Shown: piece after piece, positions 25,290-35,170 of the stretch
Position numbering within the stretch: position 1 is the stretch's first letter
Layout: each line of letters starts with the position of its first letter
Assembly (NCBI RefSeq): GCF_009849585.1
Contig: NZ_VCRN01000012.1
Coordinates: forward strand, 62,001-126,000
DNA from: Bacillus sp. ZZV12-4809
GTDB lineage: Bacteria > Bacillota > Bacilli > Bacillales > Cytobacillaceae
Direction: 5' to 3'
DNA length: 64,000 nt
Program-made: the position numbers and the translations under genes
The notes under the pieces: generated by a model
Seen by the model: the letters and a program-made list of their open reading frames with translations, nothing else
Databases searched by the model: none
What the model was told of the DNA's origin: nothing

Positions 25290-26333
25290 ATGATGAAAAC
25301 CGGAATTAGGTATTGGTTTGTCCAGAGCTTTATTATGATGGCCATTATAAGTTCATTAATCTTTTTTGTCGGATTGCAGGTGTATCTATTCTATAATTCT
25401 GAATCGCCAATGACAATTAAAAGCACCTTCTGGCTGTTTTTGTATGTCTTAACAGTATTACTGCTTACGGGTGCCTATTTTGGGCTCAAGGGCAGCTACT
25501 TAATAAAAGGGCGGCTTGGTGATATGTTATTATTTGTTTCGACACTAAGGAGCGGCAAGTATGTCGACCGGATGAGTTCTTATGAAAAAGATGAAATAGG
25601 ATTAATATCAGATGAACTGAATCAGCTGGCCGAAAATATACAGGAGCAGGTTTTTTCCATGCAGCGGCTTGCTGATGAAAAGTCTGCACTGGCACAAACA
25701 GCCCATTCAGCAGCTGTAATGGAAGAAAGACAACGCCTGGCCAGGGATCTGCATGATGTGGTAAGCCAGCAGCTTTTCGCATTAAGCATGATGTCTTCAG
25801 CAGCCCTGAGGGTTTTTGATTTAGATAGTAATAAAGCAAGAGAGCAGTTAAATGAAATCTCTGAAATCGCTGCGAAAGCCCAGGGAGAAATGAGAGCGCT
25901 TCTCCTCCATCTCAGGCCTGTGCAGCTGAGTAATGACAGGCTATGTGATGGAATTATTAAGCTGATACAGGAGTTAAAAGCAAAAACAAACATTGAATTT
26001 CAGGCAAGCATTGATGAAATTGAGAACCTTTCAAAAGCTGCAGAAGAGCATTTGTTCCGGATTGTCCAGGAGGCTTTATCTAATGTGCTCCGTCATGCGG
26101 AAGCAGAAAAGATAACAGTAACCTTAACTGAAGAAGAAGACTACGTCTATCTATTTATTGCAGATAATGGAAAAGGGTTTAATCCTCATAAAGAGAGAAT
26201 TACTTCTTATGGGCTTAAAACAATGAGGGAACGCTGCGAGGAAGTTGGCGGAATATTCAAAGTCCGATCCAAGGAAAACGAAGGTACTTATATAGATATA
26301 AAAATTCCGGCAAAAGGGGAGAAGCTGAAATGA
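25290..26333 (+). CDS. LiaS/VraS-like sensor histidine kinase
   Basis: 347-residue NarL-type kinase. Two membrane helices with a short extracellular loop (about residues 10-70), a HAMP region, a HisKA_3 phospho-acceptor in LARDLHDVVSQQLFALSMM (His about 155), and a HATPase with N-box NVLRHAEAEK and G-box DNGKGF. The short loop is the intramembrane-sensing type of LiaS. The stop overlaps the regulator ATG by 4 nt. Confidence 0.9.
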   Translation: MMKTGIRYWFVQSFIMMAIISSLIFFVGLQVYLFYNSESPMTIKSTFWLFLYVLTVLLLTGAYFGLKGSYLIKGRLGDMLLFVSTLRSGKYVDRMSSYEKDEIGLISDELNQLAENIQEQVFSMQRLADEKSALAQTAHSAAVMEERQRLARDLHDVVSQQLFALSMMSSAALRVFDLDSNKAREQLNEISEIAAKAQGEMRALLLHLRPVQLSNDRLCDGIIKLIQELKAKTNIEFQASIDEIENLSKAAEEHLFRIVQEALSNVLRHAEAEKITVTLTEEEDYVYLFIADNGKGFNPHKERITSYGLKTMRERCEEVGGIFKVRSKENEGTYIDIKIPAKGEKLK

Positions 26334-26977
26334 TCAGGGTAGCAGTTGTGGATGATCATGAAATGGTAAGAAGGGGAATTATTTCTTATTTGGCAACTGA
26401 ATCTGGCATAGAGGTTATTGGGGAAGCAGGCAGTGGAAATGAAGCTGTAAAGCTTGTACTGAAAGAGCGGCCGGATATCGTATTAATGGATCTCCTGATG
26501 GAAAACGGGAATGGAATTGAAGCAACAAGGGAGATTTTGAAAAGCTTTCCCGAATGCAGGATTATTATCATAACCAGCTTTTACGACGATGAACAAGTTT
26601 TCCCGGCCATTGAAGCGGGTGCCTTCAGCTATATGCTGAAAACGGCCAATGCTGTTGAAGTTGTAAATGCCATTAAGAAAGCTGCATTGGGTGAACCTGT
26701 CATTGAATCAAAGGTTGCCGGAAAAATGGTAAGCCGTTTCAGGGAAAAAGAAAGGAAGCCTCATGACGATTTAACTGAAAGGGAGTTTGATGTCCTGCTC
26801 TGCATTGGGGAAGGGATGACAAACCAGGAAATCAGCGAAGAATTGTTCATTGGCATCAAAACAGTCAAAACCCACGTAAGCAATATCCTCAGCAAACTGG
26901 GTGTTACTGACCGTACACAGGCAGCCGTCTATGCCAACCGAAATGGAATCATAAAAAAGCAGGCGAAAAAAAGGTGA
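26330..26977 (+). CDS. LiaR/VraR-like response regulator
   Basis: 215-residue NarL-family regulator. The receiver phospho-Asp is in IVLMDLLMENG (about residue 54), and the C-terminal LuxR-type HTH is at about 148-205 (LTEREFDVLLCIGEGMTNQEI, IKTVKTHVSNILSKLGV). With the upstream genes it forms a cell-envelope stress circuit. I saw no obvious LiaR box before the operon, so autoregulation cannot be judged. Confidence 0.92.
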   Translation: MIRVAVVDDHEMVRRGIISYLATESGIEVIGEAGSGNEAVKLVLKERPDIVLMDLLMENGNGIEATREILKSFPECRIIIITSFYDDEQVFPAIEAGAFSYMLKTANAVEVVNAIKKAALGEPVIESKVAGKMVSRFREKERKPHDDLTEREFDVLLCIGEGMTNQEISEELFIGIKTVKTHVSNILSKLGVTDRTQAAVYANRNGIIKKQAKKR

Positions 26978-26999
26978 GCTATAAGGGCTCACCCTTTTT
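26966..26999 (+). terminator. Terminator after the LiaFSR-type operon
   Basis: GGTGAGC and GCTCACC pair around TATAAGG, with CTTTTTT following. It overlaps the stop codon. Confidence 0.88.
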
Positions 27000-27049
27000 T
27001 ACAAGGTAAGATGGAACTCCGGTAATTGCTATCTCCATCGCGTTTCTTA

Positions 27050-27993
<944 letters not shown>

Positions 27994-29040
27994 ATGACTA
28001 ACTCATTTAATGATACATTTCTGAAGGCAGCAAGGGGAGAACATACAGATTATGTTCCTGTATGGTATATGCGCCAGGCTGGACGCTCGCAGCCTGAGTA
28101 TAGAGCAATTAAAGAAAAATACTCCCTATTTGAAATTACGCATCAGCCAGAACTTTGTGCTTATGTAACAAGGCTTCCGGTAGAGCAATATAACAATGAT
28201 GCTGCCATTCTTTATAAGGACATTATGTCTCCGCTTCCTGCCATTGGGGTGGATGTGGAAATTAAATCTGGAATTGGCCCTGTTATATCAAATCCAATCC
28301 GTTCCAAAGCAGATGTTGAGAAACTCGGCGAAATCAATCCGGAAGAGGACGTTCCTTATGTCCTGGATACTATTAAGCTTCTTACTCAAGAGCAGCTGAA
28401 TGTTCCTCTGATCGGTTTTGCAGGAGCTCCATTTACTCTTGCAAGTTACATGATTGAAGGCGGACCATCAAAGAATTACAACAAAACAAAAGCCTTCATG
28501 TATGCAGAACCTAAAGCCTGGTTTGCTTTAATGGATAAGCTTGGGGAAATGACTATTACATATGTGAAATCCCAGGTTAAAGCCGGTGCAAAAGCCATCC
28601 AAATTTTCGATTCATGGGTTGGAGCACTAAACGTAGAGGATTACCGCTATTTTATTAAGCCTGTAATGAATCGTATATTCTCTTCCTTAAAAGAAGAGAA
28701 TGTTCCGCTGATTATGTTCGGTGTAGGCGCAAGCCATCTGGCTTTGGAGTGGCACGATCTGCCGCTGGATGTAGTGGGGCTTGATTGGAGACTTCCAATT
28801 CAGGAGGCAAGGGAAAATGGAATCACCAAAACTGTTCAGGGCAATCTTGACCCTGCAATTCTTCTTGCCCCTTGGGAGGTTATTGAGGAAAAAGCAAAAG
28901 CAATTCTTGATCAGGGCATGGCTCAGCCGGGTTATATATTTAACCTTGGGCATGGTGTTTTTCCGGAGGTCAACCCAGACACATTAAAGAAATTAACTGC
29001 TTTTATTCATGAATATTCCGCTTCTAAATTAAGCAGGTAG
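27994..29040 (+). CDS. hemE: Uroporphyrinogen decarboxylase HemE
   Basis: 348-residue enzyme converting uroporphyrinogen III to coproporphyrinogen III. Family signatures [16 protein letters not shown] (about 22-37) and [17 protein letters not shown] (about 141-157) are intact. It leads the hemE-hemH-hemY cluster of the Gram-positive coproporphyrin-dependent haem route. Cytoplasmic. Confidence 0.97.
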   Translation: MTNSFNDTFLKAARGEHTDYVPVWYMRQAGRSQPEYRAIKEKYSLFEITHQPELCAYVTRLPVEQYNNDAAILYKDIMSPLPAIGVDVEIKSGIGPVISNPIRSKADVEKLGEINPEEDVPYVLDTIKLLTQEQLNVPLIGFAGAPFTLASYMIEGGPSKNYNKTKAFMYAEPKAWFALMDKLGEMTITYVKSQVKAGAKAIQIFDSWVGALNVEDYRYFIKPVMNRIFSSLKEENVPLIMFGVGASHLALEWHDLPLDVVGLDWRLPIQEARENGITKTVQGNLDPAILLAPWEVIEEKAKAILDQGMAQPGYIFNLGHGVFPEVNPDTLKKLTAFIHEYSASKLSR

Positions 29041-29166
29041 CTTCCCGCTTATTTTAAGCGAGAGCATGCTGCACTTGTATATTGCTCCTGAGCATTTAGT
29101 TTTGGTAAAAGATATGTTCTTTGGCACAATAAAAACTGGAGACAGTAAGAAATTGAGGTGGATGAC

Positions 29167-30099
29167 ATGAGTAAGAAGAGAATGGGTTTACTTGTAATGG
29201 CTTATGGAACTCCCTATAAGGAAGAAGACATTGAGCGTTACTATACACATATCCGCAGGGGAAGAAAGCCATCTGAGGAAATGCTTGAGGATTTAAGAAG
29301 CAGGTATGAAGCGATTGGCGGAATATCGCCGCTTGCGGAAATTACTAAAGATCAGGCTGAAAAACTTGAACAGCATTTAAATGAGATTCAGGATGTGTAT
29401 GAATTCAAAATGTATATTGGATTAAAGCATATTGAACCTTTCATAGAAGATGCGGTTAAACAAATGCATGAGGATGGGATTGAGGAAGCTGTCAGCATTG
29501 TTCTTGCACCACATTTCTCAACTTTCAGCGTAAAATCATATAATGGCAGAGCTAAAGAAGAAGCCGAAAAGCTTGGCGGTCCTGAAATAAAATCTGTTGA
29601 AAGCTGGTACAAAGAGCCTAAGTTTATTAAATATTGGGCTGATCGGGTAAAGGAAACCTTTGCTAAAATGCCTGCTGACGAAAAACAATCAGCAGTGTTA
29701 ATTGTTTCAGCACATAGTTTGCCCGAAAAGATTCTGCAGTCAGGAGATCCATATCCGCATCAGCTCCAGGAAACAGCTGACCTCATAGCAGAACAGGCAG
29801 GTGTCAAAAATTATGCTGTCGGCTGGCAAAGTGCAGGAAACACACCTGAGCCATGGCTTGGGCCTGATGTGCAGGATTTAACTAGAAATCTATATGAAAA
29901 TAAAGGCTACAAGGCATTTGTTTACACACCAGTAGGCTTTGTGTCAGATCATCTTGAAGTGCTCTACGATAACGACTTTGAATGCAAAGTCGTCACTGAT
30001 GAGCTGAAAGCAAGCTATTACCGCCCTGAAATGCCAAATTCTCAGCCTGAGTTCATTGATGCCATGGCAGATGCCATTTTTAAATTGCTTAATAGATAA
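29167..30099 (+). CDS. hemH: Ferrochelatase HemH (coproporphyrin ferrochelatase, CpfC)
   Basis: 310-residue enzyme, the same length as I recall for B. subtilis HemH. It inserts iron into coproporphyrin III in this lineage. The metal-binding SAHSLPEKI (His about 183) and [13 protein letters not shown] (Glu about 264) are intact. I chose ATG 29167, 6 nt after GAGGTG; a GTG at 29158 overlaps the ribosome site. Confidence 0.96.
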   Translation: MSKKRMGLLVMAYGTPYKEEDIERYYTHIRRGRKPSEEMLEDLRSRYEAIGGISPLAEITKDQAEKLEQHLNEIQDVYEFKMYIGLKHIEPFIEDAVKQMHEDGIEEAVSIVLAPHFSTFSVKSYNGRAKEEAEKLGGPEIKSVESWYKEPKFIKYWADRVKETFAKMPADEKQSAVLIVSAHSLPEKILQSGDPYPHQLQETADLIAEQAGVKNYAVGWQSAGNTPEPWLGPDVQDLTRNLYENKGYKAFVYTPVGFVSDHLEVLYDNDFECKVVTDELKASYYRPEMPNSQPEFIDAMADAIFKLLNR

Positions 30100-30109
30100 A
30101 GTGAAGCAT

Positions 30110-30140
30110 CACTCAGTGGTGGCTATCCCGCCACTGAGTG
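30110..30140 (+). promoter_or_regulatory. Intercistronic hairpin between hemH and hemY
   Basis: CACTCAGTGG (30110-30119) and CCACTGAGTG (30131-30140) pair perfectly around an 11-nt loop. No T-run follows, so it is probably an mRNA stability or processing element inside the operon. Confidence 0.5.
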
Positions 30141-30187
30141 TTAGCTGAACCAATCGGGCAAAAAATTAGAAAAGAAGGCGATTTACC

Positions 30188-31624
30188 GTGCAGGGAGAGA
30201 AACAGAAAGTTATTGTAGCCGGAGGAGGAATTACGGGTCTTGCTGCAGCATACTATCTGCAGAAGGAAGCTAAAGTAAAAGGCCTGGCTTTGGATGTTAA
30301 GCTCATAGAGGCATCACATCGACTTGGCGGCAAGATTCAAACGATAATACGAGACGGTTTTGTGATTGAAAAAGGCCCGGATTCCTTTTTGGCCCGTAAG
30401 CAAAGTGCATCGCGTCTTGCCAGGGAAGCAGGCCTGGAAAAGGAACTTGTGAGAAATACATCCGGCAAGTCCTATGTGCTCGTCAGGCAGCGTTTATATC
30501 CAATGCCTGGCGGATCCATCATGGGCATCCCGACACAAATTGCTCCCTTTATTACAACGGGCTTATTCTCTCCCGCAGGAAAGGCAAGGGCTGCGGCGGA
30601 TTTTGTGCTGCCGCGCTCTAATCCTTCCACTGATCAGTCTCTCGGTGCCTTTTTTAGAAGAAGGCTTGGTGACGAAGTTGTCGATAACTTGATTGAACCG
30701 CTTCTCTCTGGCATATATGCAGGCGATATTGATCAATTGAGCCTTATGGCCACTTTCCCGCAGTTTTATCAGGTTGAGCAGAAGTATAGAAGTTTAATTC
30801 TGGGAATGAAGAAGGCTGCAGGCCCTCGCCCGAAACCTGGAAACAGCAAGAGCAAAGAAGGAATGTTTCTTACTTTCAAATCCGGGCTTCAATCACTTGT
30901 CGATGCTCTTGAGAGCAAGCTTGAACCCGGGACTGTACTGAAGGGCCATCGCATAGAATCGGTTATTAAGAATGGCGAAAGCTATACCGTTGAAATGAAT
31001 GGAGGAGAAAAGCTTAAGGCAGATTGCCTGGTTATGTCTGTTCCCCACCATTCTTTGTGCAGCATTTTCTCCGGCTGGGGACTTTTTGAGCAGTTTAAAG
31101 AAATGCCTTCCACTTCAGTAGCAACCGTAGCTCTTGCTTTTCCGGAGGAAGCGATTGAAAGGGATATAGACGGAACAGGATTTGTTGTCTCACGTCACAG
31201 TGATTACACCATTACTGCCTGTACCTGGACACATAAGAAATGGCCTCACTCTACCCCAAAAGGCAAAGTGCTTCTGCGCTGTTACGTTGGCAAAGATGGC
31301 GATGAAGCAGTTGTGGATCTGTCAGATGATCAAATTGTTAAAGTTGTGCTTGATGACTTAAATAAAACCATGAATATTACAATGAATCCTGATTTTAGTT
31401 ATGTAACGAGATGGAAGGATTCAATGCCTCAGTATACTGTTGGACATAGAGAGCGCGTCCGATTAGCAAAGAAACAGGCGCAGGATAAGCTGCCGGGCAT
31501 TTTTCTGGCAGGAAGTTCATTTGATGGTCTTGGTGTTCCTGACTGCATAGACCAGGCAGAAGAGGCAGCTACAAATATATTAGAATACTTGCAAAGCAAC
31601 AAGCTAAAAGCTGTCCGTGTGTGA
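30188..31624 (+). CDS. hemY: Coproporphyrinogen/protoporphyrinogen oxidase HemY (CgoX)
   Basis: 478-residue FAD oxidase. The N-terminal dinucleotide fold reads GGGITGLAAAYYL, and the C-terminal FAD motif is AGSSFDGLGVPDCI. In Bacillus it oxidizes coproporphyrinogen III to coproporphyrin III before iron insertion. Translation starts at GTG, 7 nt after AGAAGGCG. It is last in the hem cluster; yhgD follows 114 nt later. Confidence 0.95.
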   Translation: MQGEKQKVIVAGGGITGLAAAYYLQKEAKVKGLALDVKLIEASHRLGGKIQTIIRDGFVIEKGPDSFLARKQSASRLAREAGLEKELVRNTSGKSYVLVRQRLYPMPGGSIMGIPTQIAPFITTGLFSPAGKARAAADFVLPRSNPSTDQSLGAFFRRRLGDEVVDNLIEPLLSGIYAGDIDQLSLMATFPQFYQVEQKYRSLILGMKKAAGPRPKPGNSKSKEGMFLTFKSGLQSLVDALESKLEPGTVLKGHRIESVIKNGESYTVEMNGGEKLKADCLVMSVPHHSLCSIFSGWGLFEQFKEMPSTSVATVALAFPEEAIERDIDGTGFVVSRHSDYTITACTWTHKKWPHSTPKGKVLLRCYVGKDGDEAVVDLSDDQIVKVVLDDLNKTMNITMNPDFSYVTRWKDSMPQYTVGHRERVRLAKKQAQDKLPGIFLAGSSFDGLGVPDCIDQAEEAATNILEYLQSNKLKAVRV

Positions 31625-31695
31625 CAGCTTTTTAAATTGGCCATTTAATTCAGGTTGCTTTTTAAAACAGAGTATGATAAATTACTTTTTGTACT

Positions 31696-31722
31696 AATGA
31701 CCAAATTGTTCATTTAGTCATT
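31696..31722. promoter_or_regulatory. Probable YhgD operator 1 (upstream of yhgD)
   Basis: 27-nt palindrome with arms AATGACCAAAT and ATTTAGTCATT around 5 nt; only one arm position is not complementary. It lies 17-43 nt before the yhgD ATG. The same 7-11-7 layout (ATGACCA ... T(A/G)GTCAT) recurs upstream of yhgE. Confidence 0.7.
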
Positions 31723-31738
31723 ATTAAGAGGTGAGTAT

Positions 31739-32311
31739 ATGTCAGCAGATCGGAAGCAGCAAATTCTTGAAGCAGCCACAAAATCATTTTCTCTTTTTGG
31801 ATACAAAGCAACCACTATGGATCAGGTTGCAAAGCTTGCAAATGTTGGGAAAGGCACTATTTATAATTTCTTTAAAAATAAGGAAGAGCTGTTTGATGAA
31901 ATTATCCAAACGCTCATTAAAGAAATGAAAAGTGCAGCAGATGAAGCGCTGGATCCTTCTTTGCCCTTTCATAAAAATGTTCATCGGGGATTGTATAAAA
32001 TACTTGAATTTCGCATGAAGCATCAGCTGACAATTAAGCTTTTCCAGGAAGCGAAGGAAATGGGCACTCCTGCTGTTACAGATGTAATTGGGAAATTGGA
32101 GGATGCGATAATCAAGTATGTAAAAGACAAAGTTACGCTTGCCATTGAAAGAGGAGAAATCCGGGAATGCGACCCGGAATTGACTTCCTTTGTCATGCTT
32201 AAGCTGTATATTGCTCTTATTTTTGATTGGGAACAGCGTCATGAACCTTTGGAAAAAGAAAAAATAGCACTTCTGTTTGAGCAATACATTATGAAAGGAT
32301 TATCGAACTAG
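31739..32311 (+). CDS. yhgD: TetR-family regulator YhgD
   Basis: 190-residue repressor. The N-terminal HTH is at about residues 8-52 (ILEAATKSFSLFGYKATTMD, VAKLANVGKGTIYNFFKNKEEL). The C-terminal ligand domain is typical of the TetR proteins that control YhgE/Pip-type genes. GAGGTGAG precedes the ATG. Palindromic sites before yhgD and yhgE suggest that it controls both itself and yhgE. Confidence 0.9.
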   Translation: MSADRKQQILEAATKSFSLFGYKATTMDQVAKLANVGKGTIYNFFKNKEELFDEIIQTLIKEMKSAADEALDPSLPFHKNVHRGLYKILEFRMKHQLTIKLFQEAKEMGTPAVTDVIGKLEDAIIKYVKDKVTLAIERGEIRECDPELTSFVMLKLYIALIFDWEQRHEPLEKEKIALLFEQYIMKGLSN

Positions 32312-32335
32312 ATAGTCCTCTATTTTTTCAGAAAG

Positions 32336-32360
32336 ATGACCAAATGAGAAAAATGGTCAT
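32336..32360. promoter_or_regulatory. Probable YhgD operator 2 (upstream of yhgE)
   Basis: Perfect inverted repeat ATGACCA (32336-32342) and TGGTCAT (32354-32360), 11 nt apart, the same arms and spacing as operator 1. It ends 24 nt before the yhgE ATG. Confidence 0.7.
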
Positions 32361-32383
32361 ATAGTAATTTGGAGGGATTTACA

Positions 32384-34552
32384 ATGAAAAACAAACTTTT
32401 ATTTAGGGAGTTATCAGCTATTATAAAAAACAAAAAGCTGCTGATTCCGATTATCGCAGTGATGTTTATTCCGGTTTTATACAGCGGAATGTTTCTGTGG
32501 GCATTCTGGGATCCATACGATCAATTAAATGACCTTCCGGTTGCCATTGTTAATGAAGATGCAGGTGCTGTACTGGAAGGAAATGAATTGCAGCTGGGCA
32601 ATGACCTTGTTGATAAGTTAATGGAAAGCAAGGACTTTAATTTTCAATTTGTTGAAAAAGGAGAAGCATACAAGGATCTAAATGATCAGCAATACTATAT
32701 GCTGGTTGAAATTCCTAAGAACTTTTCCAAGAATGCAACAACTCTGCTGGAAGACAACCCGCAAAAAATGAATTTGATCTATGTTCCCAATGAGAGCTAC
32801 AATTTTCTATCAGCTCAAATTGGAGAAACAGCTATAGAAAGAATAAAAGCGTCTCTATCAGAAAAAGTAACGGAGACATATGCCGAAACAATGTTTGATA
32901 AAATAGGGGAATTGGCAGATGGCATTGGGCAGGCTAGTGATGGTGCCCTTCAAATCAGTGAAGGAGCAGCTGATCTTAAGGACGGTTCCAGAACCTTGCA
33001 TGAGAAGCTTGAGCTTTTAGCCGATAAATCGATTGAGTTCAATAACGGTGTAAGCTCAGCAAGCAAAGGCTCTGAAGAAATGGCAAAAGGAGCTAAATCT
33101 CTTTCAGAAGGTTTAGGCAAGCTGGCTGCAGCCCAGTCGGAATTGAGTAATGCGTCTGATCAGCTTAAATCTGGAAGTGAAAACCTCTCTGCTGGTGTTA
33201 CACAAACAAAAGAAGGAACTTTAATGGTAAAAGAAAAACTTCCAGGTATGATTGATGGAACCAAACAGCTAGAAAATGGAGCAAATACATTATCTTCATC
33301 ACTTGAGCAATGGCAAGCGGAAGCACAAAAACTCAGCGGAGGCACTGCCCTTTTAGAACAAAAGCTGCAGGGCATTTTATCGCAGCTTCCAGAAGGTTCT
33401 CCTGAAAAGGCTGAACTTCAGACTGTTCTTGCACAGCTGAAGACTGGATCAGCCCAGCTTGCCGAATCAGCCGGTAAACTATCTGCTGGCGGAGCCGGAC
33501 TGTCCCAAAAAATAGGTCAGCTAAATGCAGGACAAATGCAGCTCCAGCAAGGAATAAATCAGCTTGCCCAAGGAACATCCGAGCTCGAAAAAGGCTCTAT
33601 TCAGCTGGTACAGGGCCATAAAGATTTCAGTTCCGGAATGGAAACATTTGCTCAGAAGTTTGGTGAAGCACAGGCAGGAGCTGACAGGCTTGCAGGAGGT
33701 GCATCAGATTTGTCAGGCGGTCTTGGCAAACTGACACAAGGTTCAGCAGCATTTGCAGATGGCACGAAACAGCTTGAAGATGGTGCAGGTAAGGTTGCTG
33801 AGGGTAATTCACAAATTTATGAAGGTTCGTCTGAATTAGCCAATAAATTAGCGGATGGCGCTGAAAATGCATCATCAGTAGATGCCAGCGATAAAACTTT
33901 TAATATGATGGCAAATCCGGTAGAAATAGATAATGAGAAGATTACAGAAGTTCCAAACTACGGTACGGGGTTTGCACCATATTTTCTGTCTCTTGGTCTA
34001 TTTGTTGGAGCTCTGCTGCTTTCTATTGTTTTCCCGCTTAGAGAACCGGCTGGCGTTCCACGCTCAGGATTCAGCTGGTTTGCAAGCAAGTTTGGAGTTT
34101 TAGCAGGAATAGGCATTATTCAGGGGCTCATTGCAGCGATGATACTATTACTGGGACTAGGCCTGGAAGTGCAGAGTGTACCATTGTTTCTTCTGTTTAC
34201 TATCCTAACCAGCCTGACTTTCATAGCGCTTATTCAATTTTTTGTCACTGCCATGGGTGATCCGGGCAGGTTTGCTGCGATTATTATATTAATACTCCAG
34301 CTGACAACAAGTGCCGGTACTTTTCCGCTTGAGCTGATTCCTAATGCACTGCAGCCAATCAGTTCATATTTGCCAATGACCTATTCTGTTTCCGGTTTTA
34401 AGGCAGTTATTTCAAGCGGCAATTTTGATTTTATGTGGGAAAATGCGGTGATTCTCCTGAGCTTCGGAGCCTTGTTTATTGCAGGATCCTTTATATACTT
34501 TATTGCCATGCACAAAAAGAGATTTGCAGCTGCTTTTGAGCAGCAAAATTGA
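32384..34552 (+). CDS. yhgE: YhgE/Pip family membrane protein
   Basis: 722-residue protein. An N-terminal membrane helix (about residues 17-37) is followed by a large extracytoplasmic region, then about five C-terminal helices (about 530-715). The middle (about 180-500) is an alanine/glycine/serine-rich coiled region with many L..G...L..G steps, e.g. GISEGAADLKDGS-like repeats. Relatives include the lactococcal phage-infection protein Pip and EsaA-like proteins. GGAGGG lies 7 nt before ATG 32384. Function in Bacillus is not established; export or envelope attachment is inference. Confidence 0.88.
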   Translation: MKNKLLFRELSAIIKNKKLLIPIIAVMFIPVLYSGMFLWAFWDPYDQLNDLPVAIVNEDAGAVLEGNELQLGNDLVDKLMESKDFNFQFVEKGEAYKDLNDQQYYMLVEIPKNFSKNATTLLEDNPQKMNLIYVPNESYNFLSAQIGETAIERIKASLSEKVTETYAETMFDKIGELADGIGQASDGALQISEGAADLKDGSRTLHEKLELLADKSIEFNNGVSSASKGSEEMAKGAKSLSEGLGKLAAAQSELSNASDQLKSGSENLSAGVTQTKEGTLMVKEKLPGMIDGTKQLENGANTLSSSLEQWQAEAQKLSGGTALLEQKLQGILSQLPEGSPEKAELQTVLAQLKTGSAQLAESAGKLSAGGAGLSQKIGQLNAGQMQLQQGINQLAQGTSELEKGSIQLVQGHKDFSSGMETFAQKFGEAQAGADRLAGGASDLSGGLGKLTQGSAAFADGTKQLEDGAGKVAEGNSQIYEGSSELANKLADGAENASSVDASDKTFNMMANPVEIDNEKITEVPNYGTGFAPYFLSLGLFVGALLLSIVFPLREPAGVPRSGFSWFASKFGVLAGIGIIQGLIAAMILLLGLGLEVQSVPLFLLFTILTSLTFIALIQFFVTAMGDPGRFAAIIILILQLTTSAGTFPLELIPNALQPISSYLPMTYSVSGFKAVISSGNFDFMWENAVILLSFGALFIAGSFIYFIAMHKKRFAAAFEQQN

Positions 34553-34566
34553 TTATAGGTAAAAGC

Positions 34567-34595
34567 AAAGCCAGCCCTGCAGGGCTGGCTTTAAA
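34567..34595. terminator. Terminator between yhgE and yhfH
   Basis: AAAGCCAGCCCTGCAGGGCT continues into GGCTTT as one inverted repeat. Confidence 0.8.
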
Positions 34596-34604
34596 TATAT
34601 TATT

Positions 34605-34739
34605 CTATAAATCTGTCATTCCCATGCATTTTTCACACTTGTTTCCGTAGCATTCATGCTGCTCTTCGATTGACTTCCCGCATTCTGAACATTGTTTTGC
34701 CGGCAGGTTTCTGAAAAACTCCATAATGTTTTGAATCAT
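34605..34739 (-). CDS. yhfH: YhfH family zinc-ribbon microprotein
   Basis: 44-residue protein with four cysteines in two CxxC-type pairs: CSEC near residues 17-20 and CEKC near 35-38, plus HECYGNKC between, consistent with a zinc ribbon. The segment EFFRNLPAKQCSECGK is the YhfH hallmark. TAGGAGG precedes the ATG. It lies upstream of yhfI, as expected from the Bacillus map. Function unknown. Confidence 0.85.
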   Translation of the reverse strand: MIQNIMEFFRNLPAKQCSECGKSIEEQHECYGNKCEKCMGMTDL

Positions 34740-34904
34740 GTTGAAGCCTCCTAATTTGTGTTTTTGTTCTAAATAGTTCGATTATTTAAATCTATTGTAT
34801 TATAACAGCGTTTTTATGTCAACGTCTGTTTCAATACAATTTTAAAAAAGTGAAAAAATAGGCATAATCTAGTATATTGGACATAGGAAAGCCAGGTTAT
34901 CCAG

Positions 34905-35090
34905 TTATAGCGAATCCGTTTATGCTTTCTTTTAGGCTCTTTTCGAATAAACTGCTGTTTTTTCGGCTATCGATGTTATCTATTGATTTCCGCTAGAAGC
35001 TGCTCCAACGGTGTTTCGCAACTTCCGCTGCAATCAACTCAGTAAATAAATTATAAAAGCAACAAACTTTGCAAAAACAGCATTCATTCT
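34905..35090. repeat. Remnant of a Bacillus-type intergenic repeat before yhfI
   Basis: The 430-bp gap between yhfH and yhfI contains TTAGGCTCTTTTCGAATAAA, TGATTTCCGCTAGAAGCTGC and CGCTGCAATCAACTCAGT, pieces recalling a widespread Bacillus-group non-coding repeat, here eroded. I see no gene in the gap. Confidence 0.4.
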
Positions 35091-35170
35091 ATATAGCCCA
35101 TAAATTCTGATGTTATTTATCTGTAATAGCTTCAGACGGCATTCACTTTTCTAATTAGGAGGAATTTGTG

